A DNA stretch of 39,194 bases, taken from contig JABURR010000086.1 in assembly GCA_014762635.1 (NCBI GenBank), positions 1 to 39,194 on the forward strand, given 5' to 3'. A program made the position numbers and the translations under genes. Origin of the DNA: Paracoccaceae bacterium. Its GTDB lineage: Bacteria > Pseudomonadota > Alphaproteobacteria > Rhodobacterales > Rhodobacteraceae. This document shows, piece after piece, positions 1-7,712 of the stretch. The notes beneath the pieces were generated by a model. It was not told the origin of the DNA and ran no database searches. It was given only the letters and a program-made list of their open reading frames with translations. Position 1 is the first letter of the stretch. The number at the start of each line of letters is the position of its first letter.

Positions 1-1132
1 GGGCAAGCTGCAGGATGCAGTAGGCGCGGGTGTTGTTGTTGCCGTTGGTGTGCTGAGTGCCACCCATGCACCAGATCACGGTGCCGGGACGGTTGTTGGC
101 CAGGGTGCGCGCAACGCGCTCGAGCTGGGCGCCCGGAACGCCGGTCACACGCTCGGTTTCCTCGGGCGTCCACTTCTTCACCTCGGCCCGGATCTCATCC
201 ATGCCCCAGGTGCGGGTGCGGATGAATTCCTTGTCTTCCCAGCCGTTCTCGAAGATGTGGTACAGGATACCCCAGATCAGGGCGACGTCCGAACCCGGGC
301 GGAAACGCACGTATTCATCGGCATGTGCCGCGGTCCGGGTGAAGCGCGGGTCACAGACGATGAGCGGGGCGTTGTTCTCTTCCTTCGACTTCAGCACGTG
401 CAGAAGCGACACGGGGTGTGCTTCGGCCGGGTTGCCGCCGATGATGAAGATCGCCTTCGAGTTATGGATGTCGTTGTAGGAGTTGGTCATGGCGCCGTAG
501 CCCCATGTGTTCGCAACGCCCGCAACCGTGGTCGAGTGACAGATCCGCGCCTGGTGATCGACGTTGTTCGTGCCCCAGTAGGCGGCGAACTTGCGGATCA
601 GGTAGGCCTGTTCGTTGTTGTGCTTGGCCGAGCCGAGCCAGTAGACGCTGTCCGGGCCGCTTTCTTCGCGGATCTGCAGCATCTTGTCGCCGATCTCGTT
701 GATCGCCTGATCCCAGGAAATCCGGACCCATTCGCCGTTTTCCTTTTTCATCGGGTACTTCAGGCGACGCTCGCCGTGGGCGTGCTCACGGACCGATGCG
801 CCCTTGGCGCAGTGGGCGCCGAGGTTGAACGGGCTGTCCCAGCCGGGCTCCTGCCCGGTCCAGACGCCGTTCGAAACTTCGGCAACGACAGTGCAGCCCA
901 CCGAGCAGTGGGTGCAGATCGATTTCACGTTCTTGACCGCGCCGTTCACCGCCGAGGCCGCGTTGGCCTTGGTCACGGTGCCGCCGGTCATCCCGAGCGC
1001 GGCGAGGCCGCCGACTGCGAGACCGGACGAGCGGAGGAATGACCGCCGGTCGACCGATTTCTCGGCCACGCGCGACAGGATCCCGTCAGGACGCTGACGA
1101 CGCTGAACCGTATTCGTCTTTTTTCTTAGCAT
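1..1132 (-). CDS. fdnG: Formate dehydrogenase catalytic (alpha) subunit, N-terminal part; gene runs off the left edge
   Basis: Molybdopterin oxidoreductase that oxidises formate to CO2; only the first 377 codons lie in the window. A twin-arginine signal (Arg29-Arg30, then SFLRSSGLAV) points to Tat export to the periplasm. One [4Fe-4S] cluster is bound by Cys73, Cys76, Cys80 and Cys108. The Mo/W ligand lies in RICHSTTVAG: Cys198 (codon TGT) sits where E. coli FdnG has selenocysteine, and the surrounding DHQARICHS...GAMTNS stretch resembles the FdnG family. The ATG at 1132 has GGGAG seven bases upstream. The gene follows the small Tat peptide and the TorD-like chaperone in the same direction, as expected for an Fdh operon. 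The symbol follows the FdnG-like active site; fdhA would be equally fair. Family assignment is firm, but the electron-transfer subunits are not visible. Confidence 0.93.
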   Translation of the reverse strand, partial: MLRKKTNTVQRRQRPDGILSRVAEKSVDRRSFLRSSGLAVGGLAALGMTGGTVTKANAASAVNGAVKNVKSICTHCSVGCTVVAEVSNGVWTGQEPGWDSPFNLGAHCAKGASVREHAHGERRLKYPMKKENGEWVRISWDQAINEIGDKMLQIREESGPDSVYWLGSAKHNNEQAYLIRKFAAYWGTNNVDHQARICHSTTVAGVANTWGYGAMTNSYNDIHNSKAIFIIGGNPAEAHPVSLLHVLKSKEENNAPLIVCDPRFTRTAAHADEYVRFRPGSDVALIWGILYHIFENGWEDKEFIRTRTWGMDEIRAEVKKWTPEETERVTGVPGAQLERVARTLANNRPGTVIWCMGGTQHTNGNNNTRAYCILQLA

Positions 1133-1187
1133 TATTGTCTCCCTTGCTGACCCACCAGGGCGCTGCTTGGTTCCGGACCTTGGCCGC

Positions 1188-1376
1188 TCAGAAGCGGGCG
1201 CTGGCGAGATAGGCTTCGACGTGGGCGGTCTTGCGAAGACCCGAGCCCTGCGGTTCGGCCACGTCAGCGGCGGCTTCGCCGGCCACTGCCGTTGCTGCGG
1301 CGGCAGGCGCTGCTGCCGCGGCGAGTTTCAGAAAGTTGCGTCGGCCCTCATCGGCCTTGTGTTCGTTGTCTTTCAT
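1188..1376 (-). CDS. Small Tat-signal protein of the formate dehydrogenase region (62 aa)
   Basis: A 62-residue protein that is mostly a twin-arginine signal: charged N-terminus, RRNFLKL at residues 12-18, then an Ala-rich hydrophobic stretch. About 25 residues remain after it, with no recognisable domain. It matches the description of the 'formate dehydrogenase region TAT target' family (TIGR02811), short Tat peptides found beside fdh genes and of unknown role. The ATG is preceded by GGGAGGAAG at good spacing. It lies 55 bases upstream of the catalytic subunit and 56 bases downstream of the TorD-like chaperone, so it is very likely co-transcribed with both. A role as a chaperone decoy or small enzyme component is only inference. 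Confidence 0.85.
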   Translation of the reverse strand: MKDNEHKADEGRRNFLKLAAAAAPAAAATAVAGEAAADVAEPQGSGLRKTAHVEAYLASARF

Positions 1377-1432
1377 CTTCGCTTCCTCCCGGTTAACTCA
1401 AATTCCGCCGCGCGTCCGCGGCCTTGGTGACG

Positions 1433-2044
1433 TCACGCGGACCCATCGCCCGCCATGCGAAATGCTTCCTTCTCGATCTCGATGAAGGTCTTCCCGATTG
1501 CGCCCACCGGCGCGTAGAAGAGCGAATTCTTCGCCCCTTCCAGATCGGCAAAGAAATGCCCCGCCCAAGGGGCGAGGTGCTTGCCGAAGAATTCTTTCTG
1601 ACGCTGCAGCGGAACGGACTTGCCGAACCGCCCGCGGATCATGCCGGCCATCATCTCGCAGAGGCTGGCAATGTTGTCCTCGGGTTCATAGACGTTCGGC
1701 GCGCGCTCGATCCCCAGGGTCAACATGTCGTTGCGCAGTGCGGCGAGCGGCTTCTCGTTCAGGAACCCGGTCATGTAATAGCTGGCATAGGGCAGCAGTT
1801 CGCCGCGGCCCAGCCCGATGAAGAGGGTGTTGAACTCCCGCTCGACCGACTTCTCGCTCGCCTGAGAGGCGACGCGTGACAGCGAGGTGATCCCGCGACC
1901 CAGATCCGTGTCATCACCGGACAGAGCGCGGGCGCGGTCGATCATGTCTTTCTTGGCGGGGTGCGCCAGAAGCGCGGCAAGGAAGTCGTAGAGATCGGCC
2001 CGCAGCACGTCCTCTTCGGATACACCGATTTGCTCAGCGGGCAT
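1433..2044 (-). CDS. TorD/DmsD-family redox enzyme maturation chaperone
   Basis: Cytoplasmic all-helical chaperone of the TorD family, expected to bind the Tat signal of the formate dehydrogenase and hold the apoenzyme until cofactor insertion. About 203 residues, the usual family size. Supporting segments are the N-terminal LRADLYDFLAALLAHP, the central YASYYMTGFLNEKPLA and the late PWAGHFFADLEGA, all typical of TorD proteins. The start is uncertain: ATG at 2044 (chosen), GTG at 2047 or TTG at 2050. AGGAAGG lies about 6 bases before the TTG and 12 before the ATG. It sits directly upstream of the Tat peptide and catalytic subunit, so its client is inferred from context. Confidence 0.88.
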   Translation of the reverse strand: MPAEQIGVSEEDVLRADLYDFLAALLAHPAKKDMIDRARALSGDDTDLGRGITSLSRVASQASEKSVEREFNTLFIGLGRGELLPYASYYMTGFLNEKPLAALRNDMLTLGIERAPNVYEPEDNIASLCEMMAGMIRGRFGKSVPLQRQKEFFGKHLAPWAGHFFADLEGAKNSLFYAPVGAIGKTFIEIEKEAFRMAGDGSA

Positions 2045-2096
2045 CACCAACTTGCACCTTCCTATGTCAATTGGGCCGCATTCGAGTGCTGCCCTT

Positions 2097-2106
2097 TTGT
2101 ATACAA
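2097..2106. promoter_or_regulatory. Perfect palindrome TTGTATACAA, candidate operator before the chaperone-fdh genes
   Basis: A perfect 10-bp palindrome in the AT-rich gap (2051-2168) between the DUF3306 gene and the TorD-like chaperone gene. The centre is about 55 bases upstream of the chaperone start. TTGTATACAA-type sites are typical of GntR-family (FCD class) operators; assignment to a regulator here is inference. The core GTATAC recurs at 3428-3433 in the divergent gap upstream of the DUF3305 and ferredoxin genes. I could not assign a convincing -35/-10 pair next to it. Confidence 0.4.
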
Positions 2107-2168
2107 CCGTATTTTCTACCGAAAGGCAGTCTCAAGACAAGAGATTTTTGTCAGTTTTTTCGTGGACT

Positions 2169-2816
2169 TCAGGCTTGACCGGAAAAATCGAATTTCATGC
2201 GCTTTCGGGCGGGATTCGGTGCGTTTTCGGCTGAAATCTCGTCGGCGGCGTTTTGCCCGTTGTCGGCGTTCTCGGCCAAACTCACGTTGTCTGTTTCGCC
2301 CGGCGCCGAATCTTCGGGCATTTCGGCGCGGAAAGTCGCTTCTTCCTCGGCGGCCTCGTCCGGTTCGCCAGTGGCCTCGACCGGCTCGACCTCGGCCTGA
2401 TCCAGCACATCCTTCACGAAGCCGCGCCCCACCTGATAGGCGGTCTTCAGCTGCCCCAAGGGCACCGTGTCGCCGGTAAAATCGTCGTCGTAGTCGTTCA
2501 GCCCGTCCAGCACCGCCAGCACCGGGTTGGACCGCCAGAGCTTGCGCAGCGCCCGGCGGCGCAGATGCTCGGGAACGGCGGCCTTCATGAAGGCCGAGAA
2601 ATCGTCGCCGGGCTGCATCTCGTCGGGATCCTTGAGGCCAAGCTCCTCGAGGATCTCGGCATCGCTGCGCGTGTCTTCCTCGGGTGCGGCGGGCGCGTCG
2701 GCCAGAACCGCCTCGGCGGGCGCGGCCTCTTCCTCGGCCACCGATTCCTCGGCCACCAACCGCTTGCGCCGCGACCAGCGCGAGATGAACCCGTCTTCCT
2801 GATCGTCCCGGCTCAT
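2169..2816 (-). CDS. DUF3306 domain protein of the formate dehydrogenase locus
   Basis: A 215-residue, strongly acidic, soluble protein. The N-terminal FISRWSRRKR is the hallmark of DUF3306, followed by a low-complexity Ala/Glu segment and a conserved core (residues about 60-130) containing PGDDFSAFMK, VPEHLRRRALRKLWRSNPVLAVLDGLNDYDDDF. The C-terminus is acidic and probably disordered. No catalytic motif is visible. The ATG overlaps the stop of the upstream DUF3305 gene by four bases (ATGA), indicating translational coupling. DUF3305/DUF3306 pairs are known neighbours of fdh genes in Rhodobacterales; function unknown. A maturation role is inference from context. Confidence 0.85.
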   Translation of the reverse strand: MSRDDQEDGFISRWSRRKRLVAEESVAEEEAAPAEAVLADAPAAPEEDTRSDAEILEELGLKDPDEMQPGDDFSAFMKAAVPEHLRRRALRKLWRSNPVLAVLDGLNDYDDDFTGDTVPLGQLKTAYQVGRGFVKDVLDQAEVEPVEATGEPDEAAEEEATFRAEMPEDSAPGETDNVSLAENADNGQNAADEISAENAPNPARKRMKFDFSGQA

Positions 2817-3388
2817 TGAGTGCCCTTCTTGATCGACCGGGGCGAGCGGTAAACATCCGCCGTCTGGCGAATCCGCGCGTCCCCGATCCCGTCTTCCTTC
2901 ATATCCACCATATGCGGGCGGCGCTTGCGCTTGACGAATTCCTCGTCGACGTGATGCGCCTCGACGAAATCGGCGATCCAGGCTTCCAGCCCCGGCGGCA
3001 TCGGCACCGGCTCCACGATATCCTCGCCGTTGTCGGTATAGTCCTGCGCCTCGTAGGCCGAGGCGGTCACCGTCACCACGTAGGGTCGGCCGTCATCGGC
3101 ATCTTCGTCCTTGCGCATGATCACGTAGACCGAAGGCGGATTGCCGTTGAGCGCCACCAGGTAGGCCTCGGTCTCGGCCCGGTAGAGGCTCATCGGAACG
3201 GTGGCGGCGTGAAACTCCACTGCGTCGCCCTCGCGCCGCAACTCCTGCCAGTTGCCCGGCCCGGCGCCCGGCAGAACCGCCTGCGCGGTCCAGGCCCATT
3301 TCGCCCAGCGGGTGACGCCCGGCGTCCGCCGCAACACGACCCCGACCGGAATCGTCGCCTCCTTGGCCCGTGCTTGAGAACTCGTCAT
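2813..3388 (-). CDS. DUF3305 domain protein of the formate dehydrogenase locus
   Basis: A 191-residue soluble protein. The N-terminal half reads as DUF3305: IPVGVVLRRTPGVTRWAKWAWTA near residue 15, then EFHAATVPMSLYRAETEAYL and PSVYVIMRK. The C-terminal segment (EAWIADFVEAHHVDEEF, RRPHMVDMKEDG) is also typical. No cofactor motif is seen. The start ATG at 3388 is preceded by GGGGAAGG. It is the first gene of the minus-strand group DUF3305-DUF3306-TorD-Tat peptide-fdh and is divergent from the ferredoxin gene across a 93-bp gap. Function unknown; association with formate dehydrogenase is established by neighbourhood only. Confidence 0.83.
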   Translation of the reverse strand: MTSSQARAKEATIPVGVVLRRTPGVTRWAKWAWTAQAVLPGAGPGNWQELRREGDAVEFHAATVPMSLYRAETEAYLVALNGNPPSVYVIMRKDEDADDGRPYVVTVTASAYEAQDYTDNGEDIVEPVPMPPGLEAWIADFVEAHHVDEEFVKRKRRPHMVDMKEDGIGDARIRQTADVYRSPRSIKKGTQ

Positions 3389-3481
3389 CTTTACCTTCCC
3401 CTCCGGCGGCTCTAGGTTCCCGGTCCGGTATACTAGAGCGCGGCCCCAGCAAAGGTCCAGCCGCCCGCGGAGGAGATCTTG

Positions 3482-5470
3482 ATGAGCGCGAAACTGTTTC
3501 TCTGTGATTGCGGTGGAACCCAGAAGCTCGACAAGGACGGGCTGGAGGCCGCAACGGGCCTTGCCTGTTCCGGCATCGCCACGGGGCTTTGCACGCATCA
3601 GATCGAACGGCTCGCCAAGGCGATGGCCGAACCCGAGGCCGAGATCATCGTCGCCTGCCAGCAGGAGGCAGAGACCTTCGAGGAACTGGCCGCAGACCTC
3701 GACGTTGACGCCCCGCTGACAGTGGACATCCGTGACCGCGCCGGGTGGTCGGACGAGGGCGCGAAGGCCACGCCCAAGATGGCGGCATTGCTGGCGGCGG
3801 CGCAGCTTCGCGAGACGCCCGCCAAGACGATCGACGTGGCCTCCGAAGGGCTCTGCCTGATTCTGGGCGCCTCGGACGTGGTGCTGCCGGTGGCCGATCA
3901 ACTGTCCGACATGCTGTCGGTCACCTGCCTTCTGACCGACACGCCCGAGGTGCTGCCCGCCCCGACCCGCCGCTATGACGTGACCGCGGGCAAGCTGCGC
4001 CAGGCCAAGGGCGCCTTCGGCGGGTTCACGGTCACCGTGGATGCGTTCCGCGGCGCCAGCCCCGCCGGGCGCGGCGCGCTGGCCTTCACCGATCCGCAGG
4101 ACGGCGGCAGCTCGGAATGCGATATCATCCTTGACCTGACCGGCAACCCGGCCCTCTTCCCCGCCCATGAAAAGCGCGACGGCTACCTGCGCGCCGATCC
4201 CGGCGATCCGGTGGCGGTGCAGCGAGCGGCGATGGAGGCCTCGCACCTGGTCGGCACCTTCGAGAAGACGCTGCACATCCGCATCGACGAATCGCTCTGC
4301 GCCCATTCGCGGGCCGGGCAGACCGGCTGCACCCGCTGCCTCGACCTCTGCCCCACCGGCGCGATCCTGCCTGCGGGCGATCACGTCGAGATCGACCCGA
4401 ACATCTGTGCGGGCTGCGGCGCCTGTTCCTCGGCCTGCCCCTCGGGCGCGGTGGCCTATGACGACCCGCCGGTGACCGCGCTTTTCGCCCGCATCCGCAC
4501 GCTGGCCTCGGCCTATCGTGAAGCAGGCGGCAAGACCCCGCGTCTGCTGGTGCATGACGCGACCCACGGGCGCGAGATGATTTCGCTTTCCGCCCGCCTG
4601 GGCCGGGGCCTGCCCGCCGACGTGATCCCGCTGGAGGTCGCCGCGCTTGGAACCTTCGGCCATGCCGAGATGATGGTGGCGCTGGCCTCGGGCTTTGCCC
4701 GCATCGATCTGCTGCTCTCGCCGCGCACCGAACGTGACGCGCTGCAGGCGGAACTGGACCTTGCCATCGCCCTGACCGAAGGGCTCGGCGCGGGCGAAGG
4801 GCGTCTGGCTTTCCTCGACGTGGCTGATCCCGACGCGATGTCGGATGCGCTCTACGCCGCGAAAACCACCCCGATCAAGTCCGAGCCGGTCCTGCCGTTG
4901 GGCCACCGCCGCGATGCGACCCGGCTGGCCGCCAAGGCGCTGGCAGGCGGCAAGGCCATCGATCCGATCGAGCTACCGAAAGGCGCGCCCTACGGCGCTG
5001 TGCTTGTCAACGAGGACGCCTGCACGCTGTGCCTGTCCTGCGCGAGCCTCTGCCCCTCGGGCGCGCTGGGGGACAACCCCGACAAGCCCGAGCTGACGTT
5101 CAAGGAGGACGCCTGCCTGCAATGCGGCCTCTGTACCAACATCTGCCCCGAGAATGCCATCGCGCTGCAGCCGCGACTCGACATCTCGGACGACGCCTTC
5201 ACGACCCGCGTCCTGAAGGAAGAAGAGCCCTATGACTGCATCGAATGCGGCAAGCCCTTCGGCGTGAAATCGACGGTCGAACGCATCGTGGCGAAGCTCG
5301 AGAACGCCCATTCGATGTTCACCAATTCGGACAACACCCGGCTTATCCGCATGTGCGACGACTGCCGGATCAAGGCGCAGTATCACAACGCCTCGGCGCC
5401 GTTCCAGATGGGCGAACGGCCCAAGGTGCGGACGACCGACGACTACCTCGACCCGTCAAAGAAACACTGA
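3482..5470 (+). CDS. Large multi-cluster 4Fe-4S ferredoxin-type protein (662 aa)
   Basis: A soluble iron-sulfur protein that probably carries electrons for the neighbouring formate dehydrogenase. The N-terminal CDCGG...CSGIATGLCTHQIE segment resembles the N-terminal Cys region of HdrA-like proteins. Two classic pairs of [4Fe-4S] motifs follow: CTRCLDLCP (about residue 283) with CAGCGACSSACP (about 309), and CTLCLSCASLCP (about 514) with CLQCGLCTNICP (about 544). A C-terminal Cys-rich tail has CIEC near 585 and CDDC near 625, which may bind a further metal. No flavin or transmembrane segment is evident. ATG at 3482 has AGGAG six to seven bases upstream; an adjoining TTG at 3479 is less likely. 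The gene ends four bases from the convergent cytochrome gene. Confidence 0.87.
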   Translation: MSAKLFLCDCGGTQKLDKDGLEAATGLACSGIATGLCTHQIERLAKAMAEPEAEIIVACQQEAETFEELAADLDVDAPLTVDIRDRAGWSDEGAKATPKMAALLAAAQLRETPAKTIDVASEGLCLILGASDVVLPVADQLSDMLSVTCLLTDTPEVLPAPTRRYDVTAGKLRQAKGAFGGFTVTVDAFRGASPAGRGALAFTDPQDGGSSECDIILDLTGNPALFPAHEKRDGYLRADPGDPVAVQRAAMEASHLVGTFEKTLHIRIDESLCAHSRAGQTGCTRCLDLCPTGAILPAGDHVEIDPNICAGCGACSSACPSGAVAYDDPPVTALFARIRTLASAYREAGGKTPRLLVHDATHGREMISLSARLGRGLPADVIPLEVAALGTFGHAEMMVALASGFARIDLLLSPRTERDALQAELDLAIALTEGLGAGEGRLAFLDVADPDAMSDALYAAKTTPIKSEPVLPLGHRRDATRLAAKALAGGKAIDPIELPKGAPYGAVLVNEDACTLCLSCASLCPSGALGDNPDKPELTFKEDACLQCGLCTNICPENAIALQPRLDISDDAFTTRVLKEEEPYDCIECGKPFGVKSTVERIVAKLENAHSMFTNSDNTRLIRMCDDCRIKAQYHNASAPFQMGERPKVRTTDDYLDPSKKH

Positions 5471-5474
5471 GCCC

Positions 5475-6314
5475 TCAACGCGACTGGATCGGCGCGCCCA
5501 GGTCCTTGGGCTGGATGGTCGAGACGAAGGCCGCGATGGCCTGCATCTCGTCCAAGGTGATCTCGACCGGGGCGATATGCGGCGGGCGATCCGGGTCGAA
5601 GGGCTCTGTGATCCCTTCCACCTGGGTGAACGAGGGGTGCGGGTTCAGCGCGTAGAACGCCAGGAACTTGCCCTCCCACCCTTCGATCGTGCGCAGCGCC
5701 GGGAAGGAGGGGGTCGACCCGATGCCGCCGAACTTGTTGCGCTCGCCGATCACGTGGCAGCGTCCGCAATGCTGGAAGGCCAGGATCTCGCCCGCGTCCA
5801 CGTCACCCTCGATCTCGACCGGTGCGGGCGCCGCAACCTTGATTGCCCCCGGCAGGTAGACCGGCGCGCCCTCGGCCGCGAAAGAAGCAACCGTGCGCTG
5901 ACCCACCTCTGAGGTCAGCCATTTCACGAATCGCGCCGCGTGGTCGGGCTCGGCCGCGCCCTCGACCAGCAGGGCGGCGAAACTGCCGCCCGCGGCCTCG
6001 TCCTCGGTGTAGAAGGCGGGTTTACGCCCACGCCCGTGCCCGGCCTCTACAATGGCGCGGGCGATGGTTTCGGGTCCGACCAGCGCATCGGCCCCCGCCT
6101 GCGCAGCCAGGCCGGGAAGGCCGTCAGGCGATTCGGCGACCACCGTGACACGTATCCCGGTTTTCAACGCGAAGCGCGGCACCAGGTAGGCCAGAAGCCC
6201 CGATGCCTCGAGCGAAGCATCCGCCGCCAGCGTCATCGTCTTGCCCTGCGCACGGGCGGCCTCGCCCCCCAGCAACGACACCGCCAAACCGGCGGCCAGA
6301 ACCAGTATCCGCAT
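5475..6314 (-). CDS. Exported fusion of a reduced substrate-binding-protein domain with cytochrome c
   Basis: About 279 residues. A Sec signal peptide (cleavage near ARAQG) is followed by LAADASLEASGLLAYLVPRFALKTG, which looks like the first lobe of a TupA/ModA-type oxyanion-binding protein. Further on, HAARFVKWLTSEVGQ matches the closing helix of that lobe. The intervening region is very short, so the second lobe appears missing. Residues about 170-270 are a cytochrome c domain with one CGRCH haem site; no clear Met-Pro sixth ligand is seen. Two ATGs compete: GGGAGG abuts the one at 6320 and is six bases from the one at 6314, so 6314 is chosen. It converges on the ferredoxin gene. A periplasmic redox role with formate dehydrogenase is inferred. 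Confidence 0.8.
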   Translation of the reverse strand: MRILVLAAGLAVSLLGGEAARAQGKTMTLAADASLEASGLLAYLVPRFALKTGIRVTVVAESPDGLPGLAAQAGADALVGPETIARAIVEAGHGRGRKPAFYTEDEAAGGSFAALLVEGAAEPDHAARFVKWLTSEVGQRTVASFAAEGAPVYLPGAIKVAAPAPVEIEGDVDAGEILAFQHCGRCHVIGERNKFGGIGSTPSFPALRTIEGWEGKFLAFYALNPHPSFTQVEGITEPFDPDRPPHIAPVEITLDEMQAIAAFVSTIQPKDLGAPIQSR

Positions 6315-6432
6315 CACCATCCTCCCTTCGGCCGGTCATGGTTGCCCTTGTCTCTCCCGACCGTTTACACCAGATAAGTCCAAAATCGGCTGTCAGGCAA
6401 CGGAGCCGATCCGGAGATCAGGGGAGACGAGA

Positions 6433-6645
6433 ATGAGCGACGAAGATTTCAACATGTCGATGCGGAAGTTCCTCAAGCAGGTGGGCGTCACCTCGCAGCA
6501 GGAAATCGAGACCGCCATCCGAAAGGCTCGCGACGCGGGCACGCTTCCCTCCGGACCGCTGACCGCGCGCATGGTCCTGACCATCGACGGCATCGACATG
6601 ACCCACACCGTCGAAGGCAAGATCAAGACCGGGGGTGAGGCGTGA
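6433..6645 (+). CDS. DUF6494 family small protein (70 aa)
   Basis: A 70-residue soluble protein with DEDFNMSMRKFLKQVGVTSQ at the N-terminus and a C-terminal LTARMVLTIDGIDMTHTVEG, which fits the small DUF6494 family. No metal or catalytic motif is visible. AGGGGAGACGAGA precedes the ATG. Its stop overlaps the GTG start of the Mrp gene by four bases (GTGA), so it is the first gene of a coupled four-gene operon. Function unknown; the tight coupling to an Mrp ATPase suggests a partner in iron-sulfur handling, which is inference. Confidence 0.8.
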   Translation: MSDEDFNMSMRKFLKQVGVTSQQEIETAIRKARDAGTLPSGPLTARMVLTIDGIDMTHTVEGKIKTGGEA

Positions 6646-7712
6646 GCGTCACCCGCGACGAGGTCCTTGCCGTCCTGAAGACGATCACCAACCCCGCCAC
6701 CGGGAGCGATCTTGTCAGTTCGGACATCATCCGCGCCCTGACCATCGATGGCGGCAAGATTCGCTTCGTGATGGAAGTGGACGCGGCCCATGGCAAGGCG
6801 ATGGAACCGACGCGGCTGGAAGCCGTCGAGGCGCTGGAAAAGCTGGTGGGCGAGGGCAATGTCTCCGCGCTGGTGACCGCGCACAGCCAGCAGAAACCGC
6901 CGCCGGACCTCAAGCTTGGCGGCAAGCCCGCGCAGCCGCAGGGCCCGCAGAAGGTGCCCGGCGTGAACTCGATCATCGCGGTTGCCTCGGGCAAGGGCGG
7001 CGTGGGCAAGTCCACCGTCTCGGCCAACCTCGCGGTGGCACTGGCCGCCGAGGGCAAGAAGGTCGGCATGCTGGATGCCGACGTCTATGGCCCCAGCCAG
7101 CCGCGCATGCTGGGTGTCTCGGGCCGCCCGGCCAGCCCCGATGGCAAGACGATCCTGCCGCTGCGCAACCACGGCGTGACGCTCATGTCCATCGGCCTCA
7201 TGACCAAGGAGGACGAGGCCGTCGTCTGGCGCGGGCCCATGCTGATGGGCGCGCTGCAGCAGATGCTGAGCCAGGTGCAATGGGGCCTGCTCGACGTGCT
7301 GATCGTGGACCTTCCGCCGGGCACCGGCGACGTGCAGATGACGCTCAGCCAGAAGGCCGAGGTCTCGGGCGCGATCGTGGTCTCCACCCCGCAGGACATC
7401 GCCCTGCTGGACGCGCGCAAGGCGCTGAACATGTTCGAGAAGATGAACACCAAGGTGTTCGGCATGATCGAGAACATGTCGACCTATATCTGCCCGAACT
7501 GCGGCCACGAGGAGCATATCTTCGGCCATGGCGGCGCCCGCCGGGATGCCGAGCGGCTGGGGCTGCCCTTCCTGGGCGAGATCCCGCTCGACCTCGACAT
7601 CCGCATGGCCGCCGATGGTGGCGCGCCGATCGTGGCCTCGAAGCCCGACAGCCCGCAGGCCAAGGCCTTCCGCGCCATCGCAAGAAAGCTGATCGACGAT
7701 GGCATTGTCTGA
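6642..7712 (+). CDS. mrp: Mrp/NBP35-family P-loop iron-sulfur carrier ATPase
   Basis: A 356-residue ATPase of the Mrp/ApbC family, which binds and transfers [4Fe-4S] clusters to apoproteins in the cytoplasm. Residues about 1-85 are an MIP18/DUF59-like domain. A Gln/Pro linker follows, then the deviant Walker A SGKGGVGKST near residue 115, DADVYGPSQPRMLG after it, and DLPPGTGDVQMTLSQ in the switch region. The CPNC pair near residue 285 is the bridging cluster ligand motif of dimeric Mrp. Start is GTG, coupled to the DUF6494 stop. The 3' end overlaps the next gene by 14 bases. Location beside iron-sulfur formate dehydrogenase genes suggests a dedicated role, but a housekeeping role cannot be excluded. 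Confidence 0.95.
   Translation: MSVTRDEVLAVLKTITNPATGSDLVSSDIIRALTIDGGKIRFVMEVDAAHGKAMEPTRLEAVEALEKLVGEGNVSALVTAHSQQKPPPDLKLGGKPAQPQGPQKVPGVNSIIAVASGKGGVGKSTVSANLAVALAAEGKKVGMLDADVYGPSQPRMLGVSGRPASPDGKTILPLRNHGVTLMSIGLMTKEDEAVVWRGPMLMGALQQMLSQVQWGLLDVLIVDLPPGTGDVQMTLSQKAEVSGAIVVSTPQDIALLDARKALNMFEKMNTKVFGMIENMSTYICPNCGHEEHIFGHGGARRDAERLGLPFLGEIPLDLDIRMAADGGAPIVASKPDSPQAKAFRAIARKLIDDGIV

Noticed and set aside
2813-4906. Very long minus-strand open frame upstream of DUF3305
   Set aside because: It is antisense to the ferredoxin gene; GC-rich codon bias leaves the opposite strand open. A ribosome site and family resemblance place the real start at 3388.
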